Origin: Chitinophaga sp. HK235
GTDB taxonomy: Bacteria > Bacteroidota > Bacteroidia > Chitinophagales > Chitinophagaceae
Assembly: GCF_018255755.1 (NCBI RefSeq)
Contig: NZ_CP073766.1
Span: 1,054,001-1,118,000 of the forward strand
DNA: 64,000 nt
Direction of reading: 5' to 3'
Shown here: positions 19,201-30,000 of the stretch, one piece after another
Position numbering within the stretch: the stretch's first letter is position 1
Layout of the letters: the number at the start of each line of letters is the position of its first letter
Notes under the pieces: model-generated
Database searches by the model: none
The model's input: the letters and a program-made list of their open reading frames with translations, nothing else
Told to the model about the DNA's origin: nothing
Position numbers and translations under genes: made by a program

Positions 19201-20172
19201 GATACGATAGATGCCCGTCAGCGCTTTAACTTCCTGGGTATGGATTCGCTGATGGCGATTTCCTTCGTAGCGCGATTGGAACAGTATTTTCATTGCAGGC
19301 TGTCGGCGACATTGGCCTACAACTACCCCACCATTGAAGCGGTGACTGATTATATTTTCTCGCTTGTATATGAGAACAGGGATACCATTCAACCAGTTAT
19401 TACGCAGCTGCCGGAACCACTGCCGGACGCGGTTCCTGTGCCGAAAGCATTTATAGTCATGAATGAAAAAAACAGACCAGTAAAACAGCAGCTGTATTGT
19501 TTTCCATATGCCGGTTCCGGCGCCTCCGCCTATTCCCGCTGGGCAGATGCTTTCGGAGAACAGCTGGAAGTGATCGCCGTACAGCCACGTGGTCGGGAAG
19601 AGCGGAGTCATGAACCCGCATTCACGGACCTGCAGGCCCTTGTCGCAGATCTGTTGCAGAATTATTCAGATCCTGCGGAGGAGTTTTATTTCTTCGGCCA
19701 TAGTATGGGCGCATTGATGGCATATGAGTTTTACGTTGCCTTACAGCGTGCAGGCAGGAAGCTGCCCGCAGGATTGATCCTGTCCGGATGTGGCGCTCCG
19801 CTGGAAGCAGGTACAGGAACCTTACATCAGCTGGGCGAAGATGCCTTTATAGAAGAAATCCTGAGAAGTTACGGCGATCCCGGTATTGCTGCGGAAAGAA
19901 GGAAAGCCTTACAGCATACGAGTGAACTGTTACGTGCCGATCTGCAGGTACTGGAATGTTATCAGCCGGGAGGTATGGAGATAACCATTCCACTGACAGT
20001 AGTTGCCGGTCTGCATGACCAGCTGGCGCCAGCTGCAACAGTACGCCGCTGGATGGACCTGGCCACTGATAATTTCTCCATTTGTTATCTGAAAGCAGGC
20101 CATGACCTGGTACAGCAAAAAAGTCAGGATCTCATAAAAATTATTTCCTCAGCCATCAAGCAAACATTATGA
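13201..20172 (+). CDS. Type I polyketide synthase: FAAL-KS-AT-KR-ACP-TE
   Basis: This 2323-aa protein activates a fatty acid and performs one malonyl extension with ketoreduction and release. Domains in order: fatty acyl-AMP ligase (about 1-545; YTSGSTGTPKG at 169-179, WLPFHHDMGLIG); ketosynthase (about 557-985; Cys732 in DTACSSS, EAHGTGT, NIGHLEAGAG); malonyl-type acyltransferase (about 1030-1330; Ser1174 in GHSIGEY, QAFHSQ); ketoreductase (structural part from about 1450; TGGFGGLG 1700-1707; Ser1843, Tyr1856, Asn1860); ACP (Ser2016 in LGMDSLM); thioesterase (Ser2168 in GHSMG, Asp2273, His2301). The KR lacks the LDD motif and has Trp1848 eight residues before Tyr1856, which predicts an A-type reduction. 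There is no dehydratase or enoylreductase. The odd point is that no carrier domain lies between FAAL and KS, although FAALs normally load an ACP. The beta-hydroxylase gene overlaps its stop by 4 bp. Confidence 0.96.
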   Translation: MEYKTIVDLISRFPISKANEKALIFLDHNGKESQVFTYRTLKQQCVTIAENLHGHLTPGEMVLLCTPEQSDFTLAFFGCMIAGIVPAPMAPVRNNKDKNGLERIIRIVRQQTIRSIILPDEQVSLFREALQTANAGNVHLIPLQRLLQPCITAESLPEISPEDIAYIQYTSGSTGTPKGVVIRHRNAISNLAYMHRVFQRSETARVAGWLPFHHDMGLIGHLLGILFEHGFGVFISPQSFMSSPSLWLQMIGQYQANAAAAPPFAFEHCCNKIATTAGLQLSSWKYAYVGAETVSPELLQRFAAKFAPAGFDIHAFKPVYGLAETTLLAAGGGMGLDELLSSMHIRHTGQTTRHLLPYTIDPEVRISVHHPETGALLAAGEEGEIYILSAGNAEGLLDDKGLQKIPDNTPLRTGDTGFLEDNRLYVTGRLKDIIIVRGVNYTAEDLENMIRYHQEDIRTSDRTVCISHIAAEEQLLVFQEIHRHTDISTQERIIARIKGSLAEGYGIVPDNILLVPSGGIPRTTSYKVSRKACLDNYLQGKLPLLNHIPPAAVMTPDDAVVIVSMACRFPGGANTPEAFWELLQQGTDAISEVPASRWENDIFYDARPAMPGKVNTRWGGFVDDIDQFDPALFGISPHEAPEIDPQQRLLLETSWRLVENAGWKKEQLAGTDTGVFLGVSTNDYLYMKIKLIPGMESFNAYSGLGNANSLTANRISYTYDLKGPSMAIDTACSSSLTAFHLAVQSIRNGECTQAIAGGVNALLSPGPTITLSQFGMMSPVGRCKTFDASADGYVRAEGCGMVMLKRRSAALRDGDPILATVLASTAGQDGKSNGITSPDGAAQYRLITRTLAEAGISPDTVSFVEAHGTGTALGDPVEMEQLVKTYGRAAGNICHIGAIKANIGHLEAGAGIAGLLKTVLMLQHGKIPPQPHLQELNPRIHLEGSRLKIPTVLTNWESADPRRAAISSFGFGGALAHAILEEFTPIGPQVKPERPLFTQIPFIFSAHSTDGLLQQADQWIDFLSKDPDISIHDLCFTQATTRTDLRYRQAFLTDSKAVLTQKLKAFREGVFQHSDMVTEGQRCFIFSGQGDQYRTMGRELYFHFPAFRRAFDRCAAAADDPEADYSLVGMINGKEEGSFLLDHQYQPVLFAVQYALGILLEESGCIPQLLLGHSIGEYAAACLAGCFEPETGIAMLKKRAALLTALPRQGNMLTIFADGETVAAAINPYPELCIAAINSPLKTVISGSPDAINEVANFFSSQGIGIFSLKVSQAFHSQYMDPILEPYREYLQQFTFRAPSRRWISSLHGTEMTMAPDADYWIQQTRQAVNFRQALTLIAPESIREFVEIGPGGNTLLAVSETIDCSNTQLLRTLNFRKGDRTEIYFLLEALCRMYSAGAQIHWENILQGQAFPTQIPGQAFQHKRYWLEGLSSDHLTALADHTRQTRVSRQILRDCFYQIRWNPAGTISADIPEELLREKINWIIAAPAGPVTDQLLQRLKAVQKSVYWFCTSESSDTGQYRPDYHFNVQAVKADYRKALDKIVNLQRTENEREWKIIYGDASLSEQHSPSSINHISDSVSMLIPFLQAVKESALVMPLWLLTRHAQPVPDAGKDLKLSAAALWGFGKTLFLEHPEWRGGMIDISSPEDVSVLLHKILQPGREHCITLRKGQQYVTQLQPMPEVAAATISLRNDGAYIITGGFGGLGLACASWLAGKGVKHLILLGRRVLPPAESWASITAEHPEYHVIRQLSGLQQEGIHVATHSMDVRDSRALAHIFEQLDEQQIPVRGVLHAAGVNWFSKVMDLDSNKLAGTLQIKTEVSWQLHQLTKERDLDCFLLFSSVSALWGSVDLSHYTSANYYMDMLSMYRKGLGLPATCIDWGPWAEAGMSAGAYEMQVLEQLGFRLLAPAKALSCMETAIARHDPLLLIADINWEKFRLFTEFSLQPSLFGQVVKSNTAATPAAANLDHILSSTPAAARAQIEEVVRLELRMVMLIESMDTIDARQRFNFLGMDSLMAISFVARLEQYFHCRLSATLAYNYPTIEAVTDYIFSLVYENRDTIQPVITQLPEPLPDAVPVPKAFIVMNEKNRPVKQQLYCFPYAGSGASAYSRWADAFGEQLEVIAVQPRGREERSHEPAFTDLQALVADLLQNYSDPAEEFYFFGHSMGALMAYEFYVALQRAGRKLPAGLILSGCGAPLEAGTGTLHQLGEDAFIEEILRSYGDPGIAAERRKALQHTSELLRADLQVLECYQPGGMEITIPLTVVAGLHDQLAPAATVRRWMDLATDNFSICYLKAGHDLVQQKSQDLIKIISSAIKQTL

Positions 20173-20921
20173 GTAATACGGTTAAACCATGGTACAATGT
20201 ATTTGGAGGCCGCTATACCGGCGGGCAGCCACCGTTTTATTGCAGAGAGGAGCTTTCATGGGTAAGGGTACTGGAAGATAATTGGGAAACTATCCGGGAT
20301 GAAGTCATCGGATTAATGCAGGAGAAGCCCGCCAGATTACGGCCTTATTTCATTAATAAGTCCATGTCTTTTCCACCGAAAAAATGGAAGACCATGGGAT
20401 TGTATTTCTGGAAATTCACCATGCATGACAACTGCAGAAAATGTCCGGAGACAGTGAAGCTGATGAAGCAGATCCCCAATCTCACCTCTTGTTCCCTCAG
20501 TGTATTGGAAGCAGGTTCCAACATCAACCCGCATCAGGGAGATACGGATGCAATTATCCGCTGTCATCTGGGATTATCGGTGCCTGCTACTTTGCCAGAC
20601 TGCGGGTTTCAGGTATCAAAGGAAATCAGGCCATGGGAAAATGGGAAGGCGCTGCCATTCTGTGATGCCCACACCCATACCGCCTGGAATAACTCCAGGG
20701 AGCGGCGGTTAATCCTGATTATAGATGTGATCCGTCCCGAATTTGCCGATCAGCAAAATATGATATGTGCACATGTACTCGCGTCTTCCGCACTACAAAT
20801 GTTATATCAACGATTTGCCTTCCTCGGACGGCAATCCGGTTACCTGAAGAAAAATCTCTATCATCTGCTGCGATATGCTATCTGGGTAGTATTACCTATA
20901 CAGCGACTGAAATTTTTCTGA
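20169..20921 (+). CDS. Aspartyl/asparaginyl beta-hydroxylase family enzyme (Fe(II)/2-oxoglutarate)
   Basis: This 250-aa protein has the double-stranded beta-helix signature of the AspH/LpxO family. NPHQGDTDAIIRCHLGL places the first metal His at residue 122, and DAHTHTAWNNSRERR places the second at His170. The C-terminal strand RLILIIDVIRPEF carries the 2-oxoglutarate-binding Arg, as in AspH (PHxG ... RxHLGL ... HxxW ... R ... DVxxPE). Members hydroxylate Asp/Asn side chains or fatty acyl chains, using O2 and 2-oxoglutarate. The ATGA overlap with the PKS stop shows coupled expression, so a tailoring role in the polyketide/lipopeptide pathway is likely. The substrate (acyl chain or an amino acid side chain) cannot be decided from sequence. 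The C-terminal 50 residues after the catalytic core are hydrophobic and basic, which could mediate membrane or protein contact. It ends before a convergent terminator. Confidence 0.88.
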   Translation: MSNTVKPWYNVFGGRYTGGQPPFYCREELSWVRVLEDNWETIRDEVIGLMQEKPARLRPYFINKSMSFPPKKWKTMGLYFWKFTMHDNCRKCPETVKLMKQIPNLTSCSLSVLEAGSNINPHQGDTDAIIRCHLGLSVPATLPDCGFQVSKEIRPWENGKALPFCDAHTHTAWNNSRERRLILIIDVIRPEFADQQNMICAHVLASSALQMLYQRFAFLGRQSGYLKKNLYHLLRYAIWVVLPIQRLKFF

Positions 20922-20955
20922 TAGGGTAATCATCGAAGATTATTATCTGGCAATA

Positions 20956-20993
20956 GAAGAGGCCGTCTCATAAATAAATGAGACGGCCTCTTC
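20956..20993. terminator. Bidirectional hairpin terminator between convergent genes
   Basis: A perfect 16-bp stem: 20956-20971 (gaagaggccgtctcat) pairs with 20978-20993 (atgagacggcctcttc), with loop aaataa. It lies between the stop of the + strand hydroxylase (20921) and the stop of the - strand NRPS (21014), so it can end transcripts from both sides. Confidence 0.88.
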
Positions 20994-21013
20994 ATCATTT
21001 AGCAAAGACGCAG

Positions 21014-24000
21014 TTATACCTGGTATAACTGCTGCTTTCCAAGCTGCATCATACAGTGATGAATCAATGTTTCCAGATGTCTGATATAAGCAGTACCCAA
21101 TGCTTTAATCGTGGATTGCTGGAAATGATGGGTGCTGTAGAGCCAGTCTATTACCAGTTCATCATCTGTCACCACACTGTCTATAAAGAGTTTGAACCGC
21201 ATGGTATAACTTCCGATCAGCTTCAGTTCGGACGAAGTGCCGGTTAAAGCAATCCATTTGTGGTTGCTGCTGACATTATCTATTTGTCCATGATAGTTGA
21301 AGATGATATCCCAGGGGTCTTTACCCTGTAATCCGGCTTCTTTGTTGATGTACTTCAACACGCCGAAGCCCAGACCTTTATCAGGCACTTCATTCAGCTG
21401 TTTCTTTATAGTGCTGATCAGCGCACCGGTATCTTCTCCGGCGCTGGCATCCAGCGATACAGGCGACAAAGTTGTAAACCAGCCTGTAGTATGACTGATG
21501 TCAATATCCGGGCTAATGTCTTCACGGCCATGTTTCTCGAAGCCAATAGACACCCTGCTACTGTCCATCCATTCGGAAAGGGTTAATGCCAGGGCACTTA
21601 ACAGCAGATCCTTTACTTCTGTCTGGTAGGCCTGAGCCACCTCATGCAAGAGCTTCCGGGTAAGTGATACGTTGAGGCGTACACGGTAGGCCGTCATTTC
21701 ATTGATTCGTACCAGACCTTCGTAATGTTTGTCAGTAGGCAAAGGATGATATTGATCTGTTGCCTGCTGCCAGTAATCACGCTGTGATAATAAGCATTCG
21801 GTTTGTCCATAGTGCTGTAAAGCATTGTACCATTCCCTGTAAGAACTGCTTTTCGACACCATCGACACTTCTTTTCCCGCCAGCAGATCCCCCAGCAGAC
21901 GATCCAGATCATCAAATAAGATACGCCATGACACTACATCCACACCTAAGTGGTGAATCGCCACCAACAAGCGGTTGGAAGGGATCTTTTCCGGAGTCAG
22001 GAACAACACCGCACATACCAGCTTACCATCTTTCATGCTGAGACTGTGTTTATACTTATCCTCCCAGAAAATAATTTCTGCGGCCAGATTGTCTTCTGAT
22101 GTGGATCGCAGGTCCACCACTTCGATCGTACCATTGTCATTACCATACCATTGCTGCCATTGGCCCGAACTGTTACTATAGGCAAACCGCAGGCTGTCAT
22201 GGAAGCTTATCAGGTGCGTGATGGCAGCTGACAATATTTCCACGTCAATGGCCTTGTTAATCTCAACGGGCAGACTTTGAATAAAATGATCGGAAACATT
22301 ACTATCATCTGAGAGATACCATTGCTGTACCGGTAACAGTCCACATTCACCGCTCAGGTATCCCTGTTCGCCGGTGATGCGTTTGACTTCCTGACCCGCC
22401 AGCAAGGTGGCCAGTTCCGCAATTGTTTGATGCATGAACAGGTCCCTCGGCTGCAGCACATAACCATAGTGTTTAGCCCGGTTCACCACCTGAATGGTGA
22501 TAATGGAATCCCCTCCCAGCTCAAAGAAATTATTGTGTACACCGATGGCTGACACACCCAGCAGTTCCTGCCAGATAGTAACCAGGTGACGTTCTGTTTC
22601 ATTACGCGGCGCCTCCTGTGTGGTATTTGTAACCTGCACCTCTTTAACAGCGTCCAGTAATGCTTTCTTATCCACTTTTCCGCTGGAGGTGGTAGGCAGT
22701 GATAACAGTTCTATCAATTGCGCAGGCACCATATAATCCGGCAGCCTTCCTCTGAGGAAATGGAAGATATTTTCTTTGTTTATGGTATCATTGCTGAGCA
22801 CATAACCGATGAGCTGTTTATTACCATTATCATCAGCTTTCACTAATACAACCGCTTTGCTGATTTTTTCATGCTCTTCCAGTACATTTTCTATCTCACC
22901 CAATTCAATACGATGGCCTCTGATTTTCACCTGTTCGTCTCTGCGGCCCAGGTATACTAGGTTGCCGTCTGGCAGCCAGCGGACCATATCACCTGTTTTA
23001 TAAAGGCGACCTTCTCCGAATGGGTTAGTGATAAAACGTTCATTCGTTAACGTTGTCCTGTTCAGATACCCACGGGCTACCTGTACGCCTCCAATGCACA
23101 GTTCTCCTACTCCACCCAGCGGCACCAGATCATTACCCTCATCCAGCACATATAACGGTACGTTCGCCACCGGTTTCCCGATCACCACCATATTATCGTC
23201 CAGTACCGGCCTGTCGGTCAGACTGGCACATACAGTGCCTTCCGTAGGCCCGTAAGCGTTAATTAACCGGATACCTTTTGATTGTATGTAGAGCGCCAGA
23301 CTTCTGCTCAAAGGCTCACCTGCTGATACTATCGTGTGCAGGCATCCCAGGCTGTCTTTCATCGCATTCAGATAAGAAGGTGGTAATACAGCCACTGAAA
23401 TGGTGTGCCTATTGACCAGCGCCTCCAGCATGGCACCGGAAAGCAGTGTTTCTTTTTCTGCCAGTACCAGACATCCTCCGCTGAGTAAGGTGTTGAATAT
23501 TTCGTAGCAGGCGGCATCAAAACCAACAGATGCAAACTGAAGGGTCTTCATACCTGGCTGCAGACGCAGCTCTTCCTTCATGGCACGTGTCAGGTTCACC
23601 ACACTGCCATGTTCCACCATCACGCCTTTAGGTGTGCCGGTAGAACCGGAAGTATAAATGAGATAGGCCAGATGGCCGGCAGTAACCGCACTGTTTCGCA
23701 ACAGTGATACCGGCATGCGTTGCAGCTGATCTGCCATAACATCTACCTCAATAATGCTGCGCTTATCATTCAAAGGCAAACCGTTCCGGCAATTACGACT
23801 GGTGATAATAATACTGGCCGAAGTATCTTCCAGTATATAAGCAATACGTTCCTGCGGGTATTCGGTATCGACCGGCACATATGCCCCTCCTGCTTTGAGT
23901 ATGGCCAGGATGGCGATAATCATTTCAGGAGAACGTTCCAGGAAAACCGGCACCAGCTTTTCTGTTGTTACGCCTTCTACCCGTAAATAATGGGCCAGCT

Positions 24001-27000
24001 GGTTTACACGTTCATTCAGCTCCTGATAGGTTATCTCCGTGTCTCCGAATACCAAGGCCGCCGCATTCGGTGCGAGTGCCACCTGTTCTTCGAAGATATC
24101 CACGATCGTCTTATGTGCATCAGCGGAGTAATCTCTGCGCTTGTCGTTAAACGTTACCAACAGCTGATGCCGCTCTTCCTGACCGAGCATATCCAGCTCA
24201 CTGAGCGGCTGCTCCGGTGCATTCGCCACTGCTTCCAACAGATGGTGATAGTAATTCAGCAAACGGAGGATCGTTTCTCTTTTAAACAAATCTATGCAAT
24301 ATTCTACATCTATCTGTAAGCCGTCTTCTCCTTCCTTCACAAAGAAACTCATATCAAAGAGGCTGGTGGATGCTGTATAAGGCTCTTCAGATATTACCAC
24401 CCCAGCTAAATCCAGCGCCGGCATTTTCGGCGTATTCTGTAACATAAATACCACCTGGAATAAGGGGTTTATGCTGAGATCACGTTTATCCAGCACTGCT
24501 TCCACTACCTTTTCAAAAGAAACATCCTGGTTCATATAGGCGTTCAGGGTAGTTTCCTTTACCTGCTGCAGGAAGAGATGGAAAGGCATATCTCCTTTGA
24601 GATGTGATCTCATTACAAGTGTGTTCACAAAGAAACCTATCATTTCTTCTGTTTCTTCCTGTGTTCTACCTGCAACACCACTTCCTATGGAGATGTCTTC
24701 CTGCCCACCATAACGACACAGCATTACCTTAAAGACAGCAAGCAGTGTCATGAAGAGCGTAGCGCCCTGTTGCTGGGAAAGATTGTTTAACTTCTCAACT
24801 AATAATTTATCAATATTAAATTCTACAGTAGCTCCCCTGGTACTCAATACCGGCGGCCGTTCATAGTCTGTAGGCAGACTCAATTCCCCGCTGCCGGCCA
24901 GTTGTTCTTTCCAGTATGCCAATTGTTTATCCAACAGGCTGCCGGTTATATATTTCCGCTGCCACAGCGCATAGTCGGCGTATTGCAAAGGCAATGGCTT
25001 CAACTGAACAGATATATCCGCTGCATAGGAGTGGTACAAAGTAACCAGTTCCTTTATCAGATTACCTACTGACCAGCCATCAGAAGCGATATGGTGAATG
25101 ATGAGTGCCAGCACATGTTCTGTTGCATCCAGGCGAATGAGGTGTGCCCGCATCATATAATCTGCTGACAGATCAAAAGGCTGGCCTATCAGAGCAGTGA
25201 TGCTTTCCTGCAATGCTACAGGCGTTTCCATTGTATGCAGCTGCCAGCGGTCTTTATTCAATATATGCTGACCAGCAACGCCGGTGATACCATTGATTTT
25301 TATAACAGTACGGAGCGCTTCATGACGGGATACGATCATTTGTAAAGCCGATTCCAGCGCAGTGGCGTTTAAGTTGCCTTTCAACCGTAAAGTAGCCACC
25401 ATGTGATACTGCTTACTACCCTGCAAGCGGTCGATGAACCATAAACGTTCCTGGCCGAAAGAAAGCGGGATATGTGAAGGCCTGGACACAGCCGTAATCG
25501 GCGGCAATAATGATCCTTCCTCTTTGTTTTGCAGGTGGGCCGCCAGTTGTGCAATAGTAGGATATAAGAAGAAATCCTTTACTGTCAGATCCGCCTGTAA
25601 CTGTTTGCGTATCGCAGAAACAACACGGGTGGCCAGCAGGGAGTGTCCTCCGAGTTCAAAGAAGTTATCTGTAACGCCTACACGTTCCACACCAAGTAAA
25701 CGCTGCCAGATGGCTACCAATGCGGTTTCTTCGGGCGTAACGGGTGCCTGGTAACCGCCCTGATGCTTCTGCTCCATATCTTCCCATTCACTCAGGAACT
25801 TACGATCTGTCTTACCGTTCGTTGTCAGTGGCAGATACTGCAAGGCGAAGAATGCGGATGGCACCATATATTCCGGCAACCTTTTCTTCAGCAATTGCTG
25901 TATTTCTTTTTGCAGGATGGTACAGATATCCCCAAACAATGGGATATTGGCTTTTACGGTCTCTCTGGCATCATTGTAAGGCTGCGCTATAAAGCCGGTA
26001 TACGGTGTGCGTTCCAGCAGTACATTCATTTTCATCGGATCATCATGCAGCAGGAAACGGCAATGATACCCTTTTGATTTTGCCGCTGACAATACTGCAT
26101 TTACGGCAATAGTCTCTGCGTCAGGTGCTGCCATAGCGTTCACCAGGTCACGTACCTGGAGCGCTGATTTGTCATCCAGGGCTTGTGCCAGCATCCGTTC
26201 CTTCCATAAACGCGGGTTAGGCACATCCTTCAGCGCGATGGTCGCAGTATTATTGTCCAGTTGTTCCTGAACAGCTGCACTGTTCCAGGGTTGCCAACGA
26301 GGCTCCCATGTTTCCTTTTCAGTACCAACATGTACTATGACAGTATAGCGGTATAAGCTAAGCTCATTGATGAAGTCACCCTGCTTCCACAAGATCTCTA
26401 CATGCGTGATCTCCGGATACTGTGCACGCAATTGGTAGAAATAGGCAGGTGAAAAACAAAGCTCTTCTTCTTTCAGAACTTCCTGGTCTGCATGCCAGAT
26501 AAAATCTTTAACAGCAGTACTGTCCTGCATTCTGTCCAACTGCAAACGGCGTTTGAAAGATGGCAGAAGACGCAGATCACGCACATCCCCTATCACAATA
26601 TGCCCCTTGCCTTTTAACAGCCTGATAGCTTTAGCCAGTACATCAGACATATACCCGGCTCCCGGGAAATACTGAATAATAGAGTTCAGTACCACCAGGT
26701 CTATTGTTTCAGATGCAGGCAGTGCTACTTCATGTGCCGCACAAACGTTTAGTTCAGTATCAGGATACCTGCGCAGCTGTTTGTTGACATGCTGCTGCAA
26801 CTGACCTGTAGACACCGGGGAGAAGTCTGTTCCGATATATTTGCTGATATGGTCTGCCAGCTGATAGTAGATCAATCCTGTTCCACAGCCTATTTCCAAT
26901 ACACGCTCAGGTTTCAGCCCCAGGATCACTCCCGCAATATCATTCAGCCATTTCCGCATCTGATCAGCAGGGATTGCCCCACCGGTAAAACTATCGTTCC

Positions 27001-30000
27001 AGCCGGTGATGTCGAATTCAGGGTCAGCTATTACGATATCTTCAGGTTTGGAGAAAGCCATTTCATACAGCTCTTTCCAGTTGGCCACCTGATGCTCAAA
27101 CAACTGCTGTTCCTTCAGTAATACCTGCGCTGGTTCGGGCACATAATAGGCCGCCAGCCTTTTGTCGCCGGATGGTTGTTGTTTCACTACCACGCAGCTG
27201 TTGGCAATAGTATCCAGCTCGTTCAGGGTACGTTCTATCTCGCCGGGTTCTATACGGAAACCACGGATTTTTACCTGATCATCTATCCTGCCAAGATATT
27301 CCACGGTACCATCGGCCAGCCACCGGGCCTTATCACCGGTGCGGTATAACCTTGCCCCGGGTGTAGTGCTGAATGGATCGGCGATAAATTTCTCCTGGGT
27401 AAGCGCTGGCTGATTAAGGTATCCCAGCGATACCCCAGCTCCGCCTACATAAAGCTCTCCCGGCACTCCTACCGGCACTAAACGCTGCCGGCTGTCCAGC
27501 ACATACGCCTGCCTGTTGGCTAACGGGCGTCCGATTGGAATGCTGACGCCGGCAGAGATAGCAGCTAACGGGTAAGTGAGGGAAAAGGTAGTATTTTCCG
27601 TAGGTCCGTAACCGTTAATAACAGTAATATGCGGATGTGCGGCCAGGAATTTCTGCACATGTATTTCTGACAATTTTTCTCCTCCTGCCAATACCACATT
27701 CAATCCCTCAAAAATATTGATATCATCATCTATAAGCTGATTAAACCAGCTTGCCGTAAACCACATCATGGTTACTTTCCTGCTTTGCATTTCCTGGCGA
27801 AGCAGCCTGTTATCCAGCAAATGTTTTTCCGGACAAAGGACCAGTTGCCCGCCATTGAGTAACATGCTCCAGTATTCAAAAGTGGTGGCATCAAATGACG
27901 GGGAGCCTGTAGACAACAGTACATCGTCGTTTGTCATAGAGACAAAGCCCGCGCCCTTTACAAGGCTGGTTACGTTCCGGTGTGTTACCATAGCCCCTTT
28001 GGGTCTTCCGGTAGATCCGGAAGTGTATATCACATATGCCAGAGAATCAGGTCCGGTGGATATCTTCAACTGTCCGTCCGGCTGACCGGTCACCAACTCA
28101 CTGAGGTTGTCCAGGCAGATGAATGTGGCGGCCGGGGCTGCAGCCCTCAACAACGCTTCATTCGCGGCAGTAGTGATCACCAGCTTGCCGGCGATATCCT
28201 CCAGCATATAGGTAATACGCTCTGCCGGATAAGTCGCGTCCACCGGTACATAAGCAGCACCCGCCTTCAGTATGGCCAGGATACTTATTATCAGTTCAGC
28301 TGATCTGCCGAGGCATACCGGCACCATTGTATTTTCTTTGACCCCATTGGATATGAGGAGATGCGCCAATTGCGATGAAACTTTATCCAGCATCCGGTAG
28401 GACAGCTTCTGCGTCTCAAATACCAGCGCGGTTGCATCAGGCGTAAGCCTGGCCTGTTCTTCAAACAGTTCAACAATTGTTTTATCAGCAGGATAAGACG
28501 CTGCTATACCACTAAAGGACAACAGTTGATCCTCTTCCACCTTACCGAGCATATTCAGTTCACTGATGGGCAACGCCGGATTTTGAACAATCGCCCGCAG
28601 CAGCGCCACGTAATGGTCCATCATTTTGCGTATAGTCCTCTCCGTGAACAAGTCAATACAATATTCAAGTTCCACCACTGTTCCATATGGCTGCACACTT
28701 ATTGACCAGAAGAGATCAAACAGGCTGGTGGTGTGGTTGATACGCTGTCTTTTGAGCATTACCTCGCCCAGTCGTAACTCCGGAATATCGGGGATATTCT
28801 GTAAGGCAAACATCACCTGGAATAAGGGATTTTGGCTGACATCGCGGGCACCTACCACTGCTTCCACCACCCGTTCAAAAGGAACCTCCTGGTGTTCGTA
28901 GGCATCCAGCGTTGTCTGGCGCACCTGTTGTAAAAAGCTGTCAAACGCAGGATTACCACCCAGATCACTTCTCATCACCAGTGTATTTACGAAGAAGCCT
29001 ATCAGTGATTCCGTTTCCTGTTGCAACCTGCCTGCAATACCACTACCTACAGCGATATCCTCCTGTCCGGTGTAGCGATAGAGCAGCACTTTAAAAGCGG
29101 CCAACAGTAACATATACAGCGTACTCTCCTGTTGCTGGGCCAGCGTTTCCAGCTGACGCGTTAATGTTCTGTCTATTCTGAAAGTGATCAGGTCCCCTCT
29201 GGTACTATTGATAACAGGACGTTCAAAATCAGTAGGCAATTTCAGCGCGGGTATATCTTTGAGTTGATTTCTCCAGTAGTCCACCTTTCTCCCCAGCAGT
29301 TCGGAATTGAGGTAATCCCGCTGCCAGATGGCGTAGTCAGCGTATTGAATGGGCAATACTTCCAAAACCGGCTCCCGCTTTGCAATATATGCGTTGTAGA
29401 GTTCCAATAACTCCTTTACCATCACAGACAAAGACCAGCCATCAGAAGCGATATGGTGCATCATCAATACCATCACATGTTCTTCCGGAGCAAGGGGAAC
29501 GAGGTACACGCGCAGCATATGGTCCTTTGACAAATCAAACGGAACAGTAATAAGGCCATTGATAAAAACCTGCGGGTCTTCCTCATAAACAGACTTGTCT
29601 ATTACTGACAGTTGCCACTGATTTTTTTCCAGCACATGCTGATAAGCTGATTCTCCTTCCTGTATAAAAACTGTACGAAGTACTTCATGCCTGTTGACGA
29701 TATTACGCCATGCATATTCCAGCGCAGTAGTATTCAGGGCACCTTTAAGGCTGAATGTTGCGGGCATATGGTATTGCACGCTGCCTTCCAGCTGATCGAT
29801 GAACCACAAACGTTCCTGGCTATACGATAAAGGAATATGTTCCGGCCTGATGGCAACGGTGACAGATGGCAGTAATCCGCCTTTCTGCTGTTGCTGCAGC
29901 CAGGTAGCCAGCTTTTCTACCGTTGGATGGTCGAACAGGTCTTTCACAGAAAGTTCTGTTTCCAGTTCTTTGCGTACGGCAGATACCACGCGGGTAGCCA

